Positions 11,703 to 23,477 of a stretch of DNA of 64,000 nucleotides are shown here, piece after piece (positions within the stretch are counted from its first letter, which is position 1; every line of letters starts with the position of its first letter). Under the pieces are notes generated by a model. That model saw only the letters and a program-made list of their open reading frames with translations, ran no database searches and had not been told where the DNA came from. The position numbers and the translations under genes are program-made. The DNA is taken from the NCBI RefSeq assembly GCF_024586455.1, contig NC_065919.1, positions 24,032,839-24,096,838 on the forward strand. Reading direction: 5' to 3'. Source of the stretch: Bactrocera neohumeralis. Lineage: Eukaryota > Arthropoda > Insecta > Diptera > Tephritidae.

Positions 11703-14700
11703 CTGTCAAAAAGCCGCAAGTAAAAGAAATTGAAATGGGTTAGACATTTTTCTTTGGATTATGCAAAGGAACTCACCACTGATAAAATTGAGATGATCAT
11801 CATTTATGGACGCGATGCCGGGATGCAACTTGATTTCTGAAAAAAAAAAAATAATAAATTTAATGAAAATTTAATTTTTAGTGTTGAAGCAGATGGAGTT
11901 AAGAATGTGTTGAATAAAAAACAAGAAAAAACGTTAACTTTGGCTGCACCGAAGCTAATATACCCAATCAATTCAACAATTTGGCACATGTTGCAGTGTG
12001 AAAATGGATGAAATCCACGCCTACTTCCCATTTAACAAAACTTTCAAATTCAACTGACTTTTTTCACTTTCCAGTATACAAATCAAGCATTAATTCATAT
12101 ATCGGATAAAACTTTGCCCGAATAGTGCATTTAAGGTATGCCATCTCAGATCTAAATATTGTTAAAATCGCAACATTACTATTCAAGCCCCCAGACACCG
12201 GAAATGTAGACCCTAGACACCAAGGCTGAACTTTTACCGGAAATATCGGTCAAAGTGTAAAATTAGGAGAGAATTCTTTCCTGATAGTAACTATTATGCC
12301 TGTATGCCGAAAATGGGTTGAATCAGGTCAATATTTCGCTTAGCCACCAAATACCTAATATAAAAGTTTTCGAACTTCCGGCTGATTTTATATTTATTTT
12401 ATGTAATAGGACTGATTTTCTTCCGCCGCGACTGTACTTTGGAGTGTGCGCGCACCGACTGGATTCGGTAGAGGGCGTTCCTAGCTAACGAACGAGCGGC
12501 TGGTCAGTTATCTGCAGAGTCAGGACAAACATTTTCACACGACGTGTTTCTGTGAGTGCTGCAAGCCGAAAATGCAGCGTTCGTTAGAGCAGAGGTACGC
12601 GATTAAATTCTGTGCGAAACTCGGTAAATCTGTGACAGAGACGTTTGATATAATCAAGCAGGCTTACCCAGATGTTGCTTTAGCAAGAAGTGGTGTGTTT
12701 CGGTGGCACCAGGCCTTTTTGGAGGGCCGAGAAGGGATCGCTGATGAAGACCGGAAGAATGAGCAAACCCAAAGTGAAAACGATACTCATTGTCTTTTTT
12801 GACATCAAAGGCATCGTCCACCATGAATTTGTTTCTCCTGAACAAACCGTCAACAACAAATTTTACGTAGAAGTCCTTAAGAGACTCAAATGAAGGGTCA
12901 ATCGGGTTTGACAAGACATCGCAGCCAATTGGAAGTTACACCACAGCTACCTAACCAAGGTCGGCATCCCAATGCTTCCGCAACCGCCCTACAGCCCAGA
13001 TGTGGCCAACCGGACTTTTTTTGTTTCCTTTCCTGAAAAGGCCGATGAATGGCAAGCATTGAGAGAAGACAGAGGGGATCCAAGCAGCACGCACCTCGGC
13101 TCTCAAGGCTATTCCGGAGAACGCTTTCCGTGATGGCTTCACTGCTTGTAAATCGCACTGGCAGCGCTGCATCGACGCAGAAGACGCCTATTTTGAAAGT
13201 TTTTAAAGAATTGGAACTATTGCTTCGATAATTTTTCTTAAATCGACTCAGTCCTATTACTTTCTGGACAAACCCTGTATGTGAGGATACCTTAATGAAA
13301 CTCAGAGAGCATCTGTTTCTGTTAATATTTAATATACTGGGCTAGTACAACATCTATGTCCTATATATTTAATATAATATTTCTAAACTTTCAATTGGCT
13401 TTAGACCAGGTTATATCGGTCAATATGTAAGATATCTTATCAAAATTAATTGAACGTATAATATTGGATATACTAAAGTTTAATGTCAAAAATATGTAAA
13501 ATTCTACGAATTACCCAAAATTCCATATAACGTTTTTTTATTCCTCTTTTGCTCTTTGGACAATTCTCTCCAACTAGCTTTACCATTTCATCGCGGAAAG
13601 ATATGCGATCCAACAACGAGTCTAAATTACTAAAATTTACTACCAAAATTCGGAATCAGTGGTCTTGACTTTAAGAGCGCCACTTCCAATTTATGATCAA
13701 CATAATCGTCCTGTCAGATCAACAATTGAGCGTCTCGTGGGAAAATTTGAATCCACAAGCACTGTACAAAATGTTTTCGTGCCAGTGAGACAAAGAAGTG
13801 GGCGTAATGTCGAGAATATTGCTGCCGCTAGCGCATCAATTGAGGAGGACCCAAATCAGTTTCTTACACGTTGTCCTAAACGTGTCTCTGTGACGTCGTT
13901 GTGGTGAATTTTGCGAAAAGATCTTGGCCTACATTCTTACATTAACAAATTGACGCAAGAACTGAAGCTTGACCACCAGAAACGTCGGATGTTCGTGAAT
14001 TGACCAACATAATCTTCAGCGATGAAGCTCATTTCTGGTTGAATAGCTTCGTCAATAAGTAAAATATGCGTTATTGGTCAGGCAGCAATCCCGCGTACTC
14101 CATAAGTCACCATTGCATCTCGAAAAACTACGGTTTGGTGCGGTTTGTGAGCCGGTGGCGTCATTGTGCCGTACTTTTTCCGTGATGATCAAGACTACTG
14201 TGAATGGGTATCGCTACCCTCAATGATAATGATAATGATATGGACTTAGACAATATGTGGTTCCAACACGTACGGCGCACAGCGAATGTCACAATCGATT
14301 TAGTGAAAACTAAATTTGGTGAACGTGTTATCTCACGAAATGGCCGCCTCGGTAGGGCGATTTGACACCGTTAAACTATTTCTTTTGGGGCTACATCAAT
14401 TTTATGGTCTCTACCAACAAGCCAGCGACGATTGATGAACTTCGTACGAATATCGAAAATGTAATTGCAGCAGTATCGGCCAATTTATGCTTGAAAACCG
14501 TCGAAAATTGGGTTCAGCTTCTGGACTTCTGCAAGCGTGCCCGTAGTGGCCAAAAGAAATCGAGTTCCATACATAATAGCATCGAATATACTTGCGTAGA
14601 AATAAAGAACTTCAAAAGAACATGGATTCGGGTATTCAAAAAACTTTTAATTTTTATTTTCAGCTCTTAATGTTGGCTTTTGCCTGATATGAATGACTGA

Positions 14701-17700
14701 CTTGCTCATACGAAAGTAAAAAAATACGAAAAACATTTATACAAAAACAAATCTTAATAAAAAAGCTGCTCTCTTATTTTTGGTGTAGAAGTCAGACCCA
14801 AAAATTGTGTCGACTGCTGTAATCAATAGAAGGCACGTGGTACATGGATGATGCTTTTTGAAAGTATTTACGAGTATATGGATTTCAAGATATTATATAT
14901 GTAATACATTGGTAACTTACAATATCATAAATCTTCATCCGATCTAGCCTTTATTCTCATAAAAAATTCTTATATTTTAATAAAACTACCCATTAAAACA
15001 GCGTTTATTTCCATTAAATCATCTCTATCACCACATAAATAAATGCCATATCATAATATTCATACTTACCATAGAGCCTCAGAGTGCCCTCTGCACGGCC
15101 GAGGGAATTCGTGCTCACGCAGTGGTATGTGCCAACATCGGAGGGTGAGAACGAGCGCACGACCAGCAGCATCACGCCACGGTAGCCATCACGTTTTTCC
15201 GTTATGCCATATTTGGGACTAGAAAAAGTGTAAAGGGCATATGTCACTGTTTTATGGGAAAAGTTTTTATTGCGTAAATATGGTTTTTTGCGTCTTTCGC
15301 ACACGAATGTACATAAATACATATGTATGTATATGTATCTTGAATGTGTATAAATTTAGGTGATTGCAATTATTAACACATGTTTGAGTTTACAATTATA
15401 TAAAATATGCCTATCTAAAAAAAAATATCACACTCACATCATTACAGTTGTAGCACATCACATGCTCTTGATATGATATCATATCGGCACATCACAACAA
15501 AACATCATGTGATGTAAGTTTGAGTTTACAATTCCATAAAAAATGCCTGTTTGGTGCAAAAATATCACCTCACATCATTACAGAAATAACACATCACATG
15601 ATGCTGATATGATATCATGTCGGTATATCACAACAATATATCATGTTATATAATTTTGAGTTTACAACTTCATAGAAAATGTCTGTTTGGTGCAAAAATA
15701 TCACATCACATCATTGCAGAAGTAACACGTCACGTCGGCACATCACAACAACACATAAAGATAAAGATATAAATTTATGGCGTGTGACGCAACAACATTG
15801 CACCGAGCTGCAGTAGACTTTAATTTTTTAAATCCAATCGCGATCCAATATCTCATCACATGATCACTTCACTGTTGTGGGAACTAAGAATCCCTTTCGA
15901 GAGGCCTGTCTTTTCGTTTCTGGGTCAGTGACCGTTCAATTGATGAATCTCGCAATGTAATTTTGATACCATCATTAGATATCTGGTTCCAAAAGCTGGC
16001 GGAATCGGACCACGGAATCGGGTGGAACCGAACCATTCCACCAAAAGCCGATTTATTGGCAAAACATAGCTATACGGTCTGATATTTGTCTTGGGTTTGT
16101 CGGGAAAGTAATTTTTTCCGTCGCGAGGCGTGCGCGCACTGAACGAATGAGCGGCTTTTGTTGTCTCCGAGCATTTTCTCACGACGTGTTTCTGTGAGTG
16201 CTGCAAGCCGAAAATGCAGCGTTCGCTAGAGCAGAGGTACGCGATTAAATTCTGGGTGAAACTCGGAAAATCTGCGACAGAGGCGTTTGACATGATCAAT
16301 CAGGCTTACCCAGAAGTTGTTTTAGCAAGAACGGGTGTGTTTCGGAGGTACCATGCCTTTTTGGAGGGCCGGGAAGAGGTCGCTGAAGAAGACCGTGCTG
16401 GGAAACCTGCGATTTCGACAAACACCGACAGACCGTCGACTAACGACGGAACACTTGAACATGCGCAAGCCGATTGGAAGTTGCACCACGACAACGAGCC
16501 GGCTCACACCGCCTTCTTGTGAACAGCTACCTAACCAAGGCCGGCATTTCAACGCTTCCGCAGACGCCCTACAGCCCAAATGTGGCCAACCGGACTTTTT
16601 TTGTTTTCTTGCCTGAAAAGGCCGATGAAAGACAAACATTTTGAGATGACAGAGGGGATCCAAGCAGCATGCACCTCGGCTCTCAAGGCTATTCCGAAGA
16701 ATGCCTTCCGTTACGACTTCAATGCTTGGAAATTCGCGTATGTGAAGTGAGTCTGTCCTAAGCGGGATCAGGGCTGAAAAACCGTTGACAATTTGGCGGA
16801 AATTTAAATAATTCTGTAAATAATTTGTCAACTGTTCAAGTCACTTTATCGATAAATGAGATTCAGGAGTTTTCTGGTATCACAAAGTATTTGTCTTTAG
16901 CTGAACAAGTGGAAACCCAGACACATGAATCCGTCATAGCACCTAGCCCTAACACAGATTTCTTTATATATTATATACTATATTTTCAGAGCAACAACGA
17001 AATAAGTTTATAAAAAATTAACATTTTAAATATTTACCCGTCCAACAGCATTTCCGGCCCCGGCTGTCCCGATTCCAAATTCGAATTGGAGATGCTCGCA
17101 TAGCCGCTGGGAGTGCGGGCACCCTTCAGCCAATAGGAGACAGGCGATGGTGAGGCCTCGACATGACATTCCAGTTGTACGTCGGAGCCGAGTGGTGTGC
17201 CTAACAATTGGCTGGGAGCGCGTACCATGGGGGCAACTGAGAGAGGGAAATATGTACAAGTTGTAATTAATTGTAATTTTTTTTGAAAGTCAATTAGTAA
17301 TTGAATAACTATAAACTATAAAAAATAATTTTCAATTTTGTTTATTATTATTATTTTATTTTTTTTGAAACTCACATTGTACACTGAGCGAAACGCGTTT
17401 ACTAACTGCCGGTGGGACATCATTTGATGCAATGCACAAGTAAGCGCCCATCTGGCGCCGCTCCAAGCGCACCAGCCGCAACGACGAGCCACTATAGGAT
17501 TCCACTAAAAAAGAAAGTGAAGAAAAACGGGCGATAGTGACAAAAGGAAGTCGAAAAAAATGCAAATTGAAATAAAAGTGATTGAAGAACTTTCACATCG
17601 TGCGACCTGAATGATTTATTGACTTCAAAGTGTCTATAAATAATCGTTTATATACTCGCACTCGCGCACACGACGCTTACAAACTCAAACTCCACGGCGT

Positions 17701-20700
17701 TCTGCCACCGTCGCATACACACGAGTGCGAGTAGGAGTTGACGAGCTACAATAATAACACGCGTACATACCTTTCATGAGTTCACGACTCCCCGGCTTGC
17801 GTATTAAAATCATATCACCATCTTCACGACGCCAGATGACGCGCGGCATTGGATTGCCGGTCGCCTTGCAGGTCAATGTGGCATCCTCGCCCTCTTGCAC
17901 CGCCAAATCGGCCGACGACTCCTCGTTGATGATGTCGGGTGGTACTGCAAGACAAGCCAACACACAATATATGAAGAGGCGACGAAGATATATATTTGTA
18001 TGTGTTTGTATATATAGATAAATGCATACACGAACGTGTAGTGTATACAAAGTGGCGTTGAAGGTTAAGTTGCTCGGAAAAAATGCTCAAGATTATACGT
18101 GACTTAAGCGCATTGCAAAAGTGAAGTGGCACTGATACTGCTGACTCTTCATGGCGCACGAATTATTATGGCGCTCCTCGATTTTTTCCTCTCTCTTTTT
18201 TCTTGTGCAGATAATTAAATAAAGCTGTCGTGCTTGGACTCGCATAAATGCTTGCTGCCAACTGCTGTGAAGGACAGCGCCGTAATGAGCTTCAAATTGG
18301 CGAATGAGATTTTTCATTTATGCCCATTTATGTTGCGTTCAAATTTACATACTTTTCGGGTAATTCAAAATTTTTTATTGAGTGTTCACTTTTATTTGTA
18401 ACATTATTGAGGATATTAAGGCGCTCGTAGGGCGTATTACTTGAGCTGTTCATGTTAGGTTATGTTCACTATGATGAATGGACGAAATACCTACATACAT
18501 ATGTAAATGGTGAATACCAAGCTACAGGTTTCCCGGTCTTACAACAAAGAGAAAGTGTATACAAGAAAAGATTTTGCGAATTTTGTGGTTGTTGTGCTAT
18601 AATTCCGTCATTATTGCATTTAAATTTTCCAGACCAACATGTATGCCTATACATGTACACACATCATTTTCAAAGAATTTTGATTAATTTGGGTCCCAAA
18701 TATGAATCGGCTTAGAATCGGTTAGAAAATAGAGTGTTTAGGAATATTTCGAACTAAGCGCCACCTATTCTTCGACATCAGCAACTAGGTTAAAGGGAAC
18801 TGCGCGACGGCATTTCAAGCTCCGTACGTAAAGCTACAAGCGAAACCATTGGTTTTCGTAAAGGTCGAAAGAAGAGTTGGTACGTTAGGACTGTCGTATC
18901 GTAGTGGAAAAAAAGCAGACGGCCTACCTCGCAATGTTACGATCGACCACAACGCGAGCGGTGTGGGATAGTTACCGAGAGTTGAAGAGGGAAGCGAGAC
19001 GCATATGCAGACAAAAAAGAGAGAGGTCAAAATGCGTAAGTATGAAGAGCTTGAGAAGCTGACCGAAAGGGGTAATGCTCGAATATTCTACGAGAAGATG
19101 GGGCTATTAATGAAAGGTTTCAAGACCGGAGCATACTCTTGTAGAACCCCCAGAGGTGATCTAGTGACTGATGCCCAAAGCATACTAAAATTATGAAGGG
19201 AACACTTCTTGAACCTACTGGACGGCAGTGAAAGTGTACGTAGTATCTGGAATGGCGGAGGTTCGAATAGCAATTACCCGTCTCAAGAACAAGTAAGCGG
19301 CAGGGCCGATGGATTACCGATGGATTACACGGCGGCGAATAATTGATAAGGAACATGTATCAATATGGTCGGATGAAAGCATGCTCAATGATTGGAACCT
19401 AAGTTTGCTCTGCCCCATCCACAAAAAGGGGGACCCCACAACCTGCGCCAATCACCGTGGGATAAGCCTCCTTAATATCACATATAACGTCTTATCGAGC
19501 TTAGTGTGTGAAAGATTGAAGCCCATCATCAAAAAACGGATTGGAAAATAAACAATCGACCAGATCTTCACCATGCGCCAAATCTTGGAAAACACCAATG
19601 AAAAAAGGGACTATTTCGTCGATTTTAAAGCTGGAGAAAATAAGCTGCTTTTATGCTGTTATGCTGACATTAGAGCTAAAAACTAGAGAGAGTTGAGCAA
19701 TACTAAAATTTCCGTCAGGATCGGGAGGGACTTTTTCTATTGCAATAGAAAAAAATACGAGCTGCAGAGCTAAATAGGGAGGGTAGAATCTTCTATAAGA
19801 GAGTACAGCTGCTGGTGTACGCCGATGAGATTGATATCATTGGCCTCAAAATTCGCGCGTTAGTTATGTTTTTAAAGACTGGATAAGGAAGTGAAGCGTA
19901 TGGTTTTAGTTGTGAATGAGGACAAGACGAACAGTCATCGTATTCGTGATGGTCATAAGTTTGAAGTCATAGATAATTTCAAGAGACAGCGTCAATCAAG
20001 AAACAGCGGATGCGCTGGCTATGTCATGTTGTCCGAATGGAAGATAATACTCCAACTTTGAAGGATTCAGTATACGCCGGTGGAAGTAGAGAAAGAAGAA
20101 GACCTCCACTCCGCTGGAGAGATCACGTGGAGAAGGACCTGACCGCACTTGGTATCTCGAATTGGCGCCAAATAGCAAAAAGAAGAAACGACTGGCGCGC
20201 TGTTGCTAACTCGGCAATAACTGCGTAAGCGGTGTCACCGCCAGTAAAGAAATAGAAGAATTCTTTAACCTATGGTTTTCTCGATAAGATTGTGTTCTTT
20301 GTCTCGAGGATCAGCCAAAGAATCAAACCTAACCTAACATGAATATAGTTATATCGAAAAAGTTCGTAGGTCACTCAAAATTGTTTTAGTGGAGCTCATC
20401 GGGCCTTTAATGCTCTATTCGAAGCAGAAATTATAAAAGTAGATTTCTCGAATCGATTTTTAGGAGTTAGGTGGCTTTTGAAATTTTAAAAAATCTTTTA
20501 TTAATACTACGATATGTCTAAAATATTTGCTAAGTAGATTGAACCTTTTAGGAGAGCGGCCCGTTAGGTTAGACCGGTCAGCTACTTCAATCTTTGATCG
20601 TATTTTTCATGAAACATCGTTTTCAAAGTCGGTGGTCACGATTTATCAGAAACTAATGAAACGATTTTATTGAAAATTTTCACAGTTCTTCTAAAAAAGA

Positions 20701-23430
20701 GGATCTCGTAATTGATCGAAGATATTTTACCGATTTCCACTTTCAAGGCAATTTGTGATAAAAATTATAACTAAAATTATTATTTTTTTTCCAAACCACG
20801 ACCTACATTCATGTCCTAACCGATGAAATTTGATTTGAAATTAATCCTTCGTCTGTTATACTGACCAGGAGGAGACTTTTTGGGCAGTGTCTCCGGGAAC
20901 CAACTGCCAATGGCTGAATTTCCAAAAAAAAATAAATTATGAAAAATTCGCAAAATATTATTGAAATGCTGCTCTCTGCTGGTGGTAATAAATTAATGAA
21001 TTTATTATAGAAGAAAAAATGTGTAAAAAAGGTATTTTTCGGCCGTGAAAGCTCACGTAACCTCTAAGGTTAGGTTAGACTAAGAGATCGGTGCTAACAG
21101 CGATCTCACTTGGATATTGTGGAACACCACTACATTTTAGTACCTCGTAAGACCCTTACAAATCGACAAAGCGCTTTGGGCCTAAAGCATATTTGTTGAG
21201 ACGGGCAATGTCATTTGCCTCCTGGTTCGCCTCAGTCTTTGCAACGGCTGTCTCTACCATACAACTTTGACAACTAGCGTCCATTAAAATTTTTTGCCTT
21301 ACAGCATGAATACCTATTGAAAAGTGTCAAGTAAGAACCCCTAATGTTGCGGCAAGATGATCTTTGCTAAGAAGATCTCCTGTGATCTACACCAGGATCT
21401 TGCAGTCTCACAGGAGCAAATCATCGATCAGCGCCTGCTATCACATTGGTCCAGTGCTAGAATGCAAGACGGCAATAGAGATTGAACTCGGTAAATTTTG
21501 TATGCTTTTAGCAGTGAGAGTGACGGAAGCTGTGAGTTGTTGAACCTAACTCTACATAAAATATTCTATAACCCTTTTCATTTTATCTTACCTTGTACAT
21601 CGATGCAACCGATTTGCTTTTTCATTGGACTCGTATTTATTTGGCACATGTAGCAACCGCGATCACTTTCGCGCAATTTGCTTATCTTCAATTTCCAAGT
21701 GTGAGCATCTTCATGTATGACACTTATCCGAGCATTGTGTGTGACAACGCGACCTTGCAGTGCGAGCACAGTTTGATCGGAAGCGCGTAACCAGCCGACC
21801 TGTTGGAGAAAGAAAGAGAGAGACAGAAAGAATAAAAAAGGCGTCGACATTAGAATAATAATAATGGTTTCAAGTCTTGGTTGGGTTAAATTGGGTGCTC
21901 ATACATCTGCTTCTAAACATTTCTAAATAAACTAAGTCAATCAAACAAAAGTTTCTAGTTTCATTCAGTGGCCACTGAGAGTACTGAGCGCTGGCTTATT
22001 TAACTAAATATCATTTGCAAAGCGGCAGAACCTTAAATCATTCACATTCTATCGGTCCGTCAAATGTCTTATAGCCTGAGTTGACTTCTGGTTAGATCAT
22101 GACTCTGAAACCAGTGTAGATCCAGATGTTTCTCCAATAAGCTTTCCGAAATACTATTCATTGGTTTCGACTAAATCTTAAAATGTTAAGATTGAAGAAT
22201 TCGGTTTCAGCACTTTAGATGTGTAAGAATAGTGAAACTACCTTTTTATAAATAAAATTAAACTTGGTAATTTTTTATAGCTTTATAGGAGTTTTGAGAT
22301 CACTAAATCTGACCCACCATTTTATCTATAAAATTGTAGTCTAAGGGTTTAATAAAAGAAGGTCCCTGGTTCATCCCTTGGGGGTAGTGTGCTCAAATAT
22401 ATGTTGGTCTCAATATGATGCTCTCTACAGTGGAAGCAGCATGTGGATCTGATCATTGTCAAGGTTACAGAAACACTCATGGTGTGCAAATGGCTTGCTG
22501 GGATTGGCTTGGAGCTGCAAGCCAAGAATTATTAGATAGATATATAGTACACCATAATCGTGAGACCGATTGTTATACATATATGGAGCGGAGGCTTGAG
22601 TTTCGAATATGCCGCAGACTTCTGAAGGACTTCAACCATCGAAACAGCAAAAGCTTGCCAACAGCAAACAGATGAACATACAATGCTTGAAATGACAACA
22701 GAATGGTTTGGCAGAAAGTTCTGCAAACTGTCGGTTCTGCGCCATGAAGCCGGAAAGCCCCCAGCACCTGATGCTAGATTGCATAGCAGACTGTAGAAGC
22801 AGTATTAAGGCTCTTGAATCCATATATCCGAATAGGGATCACATCGCGTCATTAGCACTCATCAGTATACTGGAATTCATCAGTTTGCTGGACTTACTTT
22901 ATGTGAGTCATTGTGACAGAGGGGAGAGCTTAGGTGGCGGTGCAAACCTCAATTTATATCTATCTATCTAGAATAAGATAGCGCTTACTATGAGAAGATC
23001 AAGCTTGGTCTCTATTCCACCATTAAGAAAAAAATTAATAAAATAATGCTTAAGATTTCACTTAGCCAATTACGAAAAAATACCATAAAATTAGGCTTGG
23101 TAAGTAAGCTTTAAGCGCTCAAACTCACCTTATTTTTACCCAAATTCCGCACCGAACACGCCAATATCGCCTCACGTCCCGCCGGATATGTGACATTACT
23201 AATGGTGCCCAAGAATTCCGGATCCGGATCGAGCTGCGAATTCGGCTCTGTAATATAAGTGTAAACTAATATTGAGCAGTAGCTTACATTACTGTTAGTC
23301 GGTGGTTTCAACAAACTTTGATGGCATAGTTAGAGTTGTCATACTTACCATGCAGATTCTGTGAGCTTGAGTTGGGACATTGGGTAGCCACGAAAAGGAA
23401 TATGATGAGCAGTGGCTTGATTTGTGGCAT
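11566..23430 (-). CDS. DIP-gamma: DIP-gamma-like cell-surface Ig protein, nine coding exons
   Basis: The product is a three-Ig-domain surface protein of the Dpr-interacting protein family. Family members bind Dpr proteins and guide neuronal recognition and synaptic partner choice. The joined coding exons are 23349-23430, 23129-23247, 21592-21799, 17771-17944, 17376-17504, 17038-17236, 15070-15218, 11777-11836 and 11566-11702. They total 1257 nt, giving 418 residues plus TAG, with GT/AG at every junction and phase kept. Seen in the product: a signal peptide (about 1-22); Ig1 with C58/C119; Ig2 with C162/C218; Ig3 with C261/C337; an N-glycosylation site at N45; and a hydrophobic C-terminal tail (about 383-414) suited to a GPI anchor. 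The start at MPQIKPLL is chosen because it begins the signal peptide; in-frame ATGs lie upstream to 23604. The gamma assignment rests on remembered similarity to the Drosophila protein (stretches such as RAPSQLLGTPLGSDVQLEC and VRSFSPSDVGTYHC). Another DIP is possible. Confidence 0.88.
11777..11836 (-). CDS. DIP-gamma: DIP-gamma coding exon 8 (membrane-proximal linker)
   Basis: A 60-bp exon for residues 354-373 (EIKLHPGIASINDDHLNFIS). The acceptor is TTTTTTCAG and the donor is AGTG|GTGAGT. The preceding intron (11837-15069) holds two decayed mariners and an interspersed repeat. Confidence 0.85.
11915..12395 (+). repeat. interspersed repeat within DIP-gamma intron 7
   Basis: It begins with AACAAGAAAAAACGTTAACT and TGCACCGAAGCTAATATACCC, the same head as the repeat at 41.14 kb. 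It continues through a GATGAAATCCACGCCTACTT segment similar in kind to the family at 35.13-35.56 kb. It ends against the mariner at 12402. TTTGGCTGCACCGAAGC can form a short hairpin. The copy is probably composite. Confidence 0.5.
12402..13279 (+). mobile_element. mariner-A copy 1, internally deleted
   Basis: The frame opens at 12572 with MQRSLEQRYAIKFCAKLGKS, the N-terminal helix-turn-helix region of a mariner transposase. It runs to about GIADEDR (about 12753), then jumps to SKPKVKTILIVFFDIKGIVH. About 100 codons of linker and the first part of the catalytic domain are missing. A third piece carries the C-terminal DNA beyond a frame break. The right terminal repeat TTTCTGGACAAACCCTGTA ends at 13279; the left repeat is eroded to GTAATAGG at 12402. 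It is inactive and antisense to DIP-gamma in intron 7. Confidence 0.85.
13650..14660 (+). mobile_element. mariner-like family D copy, multiply frameshifted
   Basis: It reads RSGRNVENIAAASASIEEDP, then shifted blocks IFSDEAHFWLN, LVRFVSRWRH, FGERVISRNG and TPLNYFFWGYINFM, then NKPATIDELRTNIENVIAAV. These are in the order expected for a Tc1/mariner transposase. Stops and frame changes occur between almost every block. It is the same family as the 7.03-7.56 kb relic and lies in DIP-gamma intron 7, antisense to the gene. Confidence 0.8.
15070..15218 (-). CDS. DIP-gamma: DIP-gamma coding exon 7 (second half of Ig3)
   Basis: Residues 304-353. It contains the SPSDVGTYHC block with C337 and ends EGTLRLY. 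The acceptor is TTTTTCTAG and the donor is TATG|GTAAGT. Confidence 0.92.
15375..15765. repeat. ~135-bp tandem repeat, about 3 units, in DIP-gamma intron 6
   Basis: The unit is TTGAGTTTACAAT..ATAAAA..TGCC, then AAAAATATCACCTCACATCAT and GATATGATATCATGTCGG. It recurs starting near 15385, 15520 and 15655. The units contain many CACATCACA sub-motifs and the palindrome ATATGATATCAT. The third unit is shortened. Confidence 0.8.
16092..16741 (+). mobile_element. mariner-A copy 2, internally deleted
   Basis: The left terminal repeat GGGTTTGTCGGGAAAGTAAT is at 16093. The frame MQRSLEQRYAIKFWVKLGKS starts at 16214 and runs to about TSTNTD-like residues. It then joins directly to the C-terminal block DWKLHHDNEPAHTAF, losing most of the catalytic domain. 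A frameshifted tail (QPDFFCFLA and the following region) continues to about 16741. No right terminal repeat was recognised. It lies in DIP-gamma intron 6 on the opposite strand. Confidence 0.83.
17038..17236 (-). CDS. DIP-gamma: DIP-gamma coding exon 6 (first half of Ig3)
   Basis: Residues 238-303. It starts FAPMVRAPSQ and carries C261 (VQLECHVEA) and the core Trp in SYWLKG. It ends ...PEMLLDG in phase 2. The donor is ACGG|GTAAAT. Confidence 0.92.
17376..17504 (-). CDS. DIP-gamma: DIP-gamma coding exon 5 (second half of Ig2)
   Basis: Residues 195-237. It contains SLRLVRLERRQMGAYLC with C218, then IASNDVPPAVSKRVSLSVQ. It is flanked by short introns (266 and 139 bp) with consensus splice sites. 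Confidence 0.92.
17771..17944 (-). CDS. DIP-gamma: DIP-gamma coding exon 4 (first half of Ig2)
   Basis: Residues 137-194. It starts VPPDIINEESS and carries C162 (ATLTCKATG) and the core Trp in VIWRRED. The acceptor is TCTTGCAG and the donor is AAAG|GTATGT. The intron upstream (17945-21591) holds an antisense RTE-type LINE. Confidence 0.92.
18797..20260 (+). mobile_element. RTE-type LINE copy in DIP-gamma intron 3
   Basis: Ordered but broken blocks of the endonuclease-RT protein are visible. They are a linker (KKQTAYLAMLRSTTTRA, about 18910), RT block LLCPIHKKGDPTTCANHRGI (about 19408), QIFTMRQILE (about 19563), the catalytic region reading YADEIDII where YADDIDII is expected (about 19818), and the 3' end RWRDHVEKDLTALGISNWR. 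The terminus is CACCGCCAGTAAAGAAATAG. Stops, indels and the D-to-E change at the catalytic pair show it is dead. Its orientation is opposite to DIP-gamma. Confidence 0.85.
20265..21540. repeat. probable further repeat debris in intron 3
   Basis: There is no DIP exon here. The segment has AACCTAACCTAACA (about 20327) and AAGGTTAGGTTAGACT (about 21067). Near 21060-21330 it has a GAGACGGGCAATG-type stretch of the kind found in fly interspersed repeats. It is not assigned to a family. Confidence 0.3.
21592..21799 (-). CDS. DIP-gamma: DIP-gamma coding exon 3 (rest of Ig1)
   Basis: Residues 68-136. It contains the Ig1 core Trp (VGWLR, W70), the SDRGCYMCQ block with C119, and an N-T-S sequon. The acceptor is CCAACAG and the donor is CAAG|GTAAGA. 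Confidence 0.92.
22410..22980 (+). mobile_element. LINE relic, C-terminal zinc-knuckle region
   Basis: The frame at 22708-22971 reads ANCRFCAMKPESPQHLMLDC, a CxxC...HxxxxC motif typical of the C-terminus of ORF2 in R1/I-type non-LTR elements. Upstream pieces (about 22415-22675) include HGVQMACWDWLGAAS. Frames are interrupted. It lies in DIP-gamma intron 2 on the opposite strand. Confidence 0.55.
23129..23247 (-). CDS. DIP-gamma: DIP-gamma coding exon 2 (start of Ig1)
   Basis: Residues 28-67. It carries the Ig1 strand-B cysteine (LACSV, C58) and an N-V-T glycosylation sequon. The acceptor is ATTACAG and the donor is AAG|GTGAGT. It ends in phase 0. Confidence 0.9.
23349..23430 (-). CDS. DIP-gamma: DIP-gamma coding exon 1 (signal peptide)
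   Basis: Encodes residues 1-27 plus one base. The hydrophobic core LLIIFLFVAT follows MPQIKP. The donor is ATG|GTAAGT. The open frame continues upstream, so the true initiator could be farther 5', but those residues are Lys/Ser/His-rich and would bury the signal sequence. Confidence 0.82.
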
Positions 23431-23477
23431 TTTTTGTCCGTTGCTTTTGAAGTGCTGTCTCTTATGCCTAGTGTGCT

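Noticed and set aside
21060..21085. GGTTAGGTTAG considered as telomere-like repeat
   Set aside because: Only two hexamer-like copies are present here and at 20.33 and 35.56 kb; flies lack such telomeric repeats and it behaves as part of interspersed repeats.
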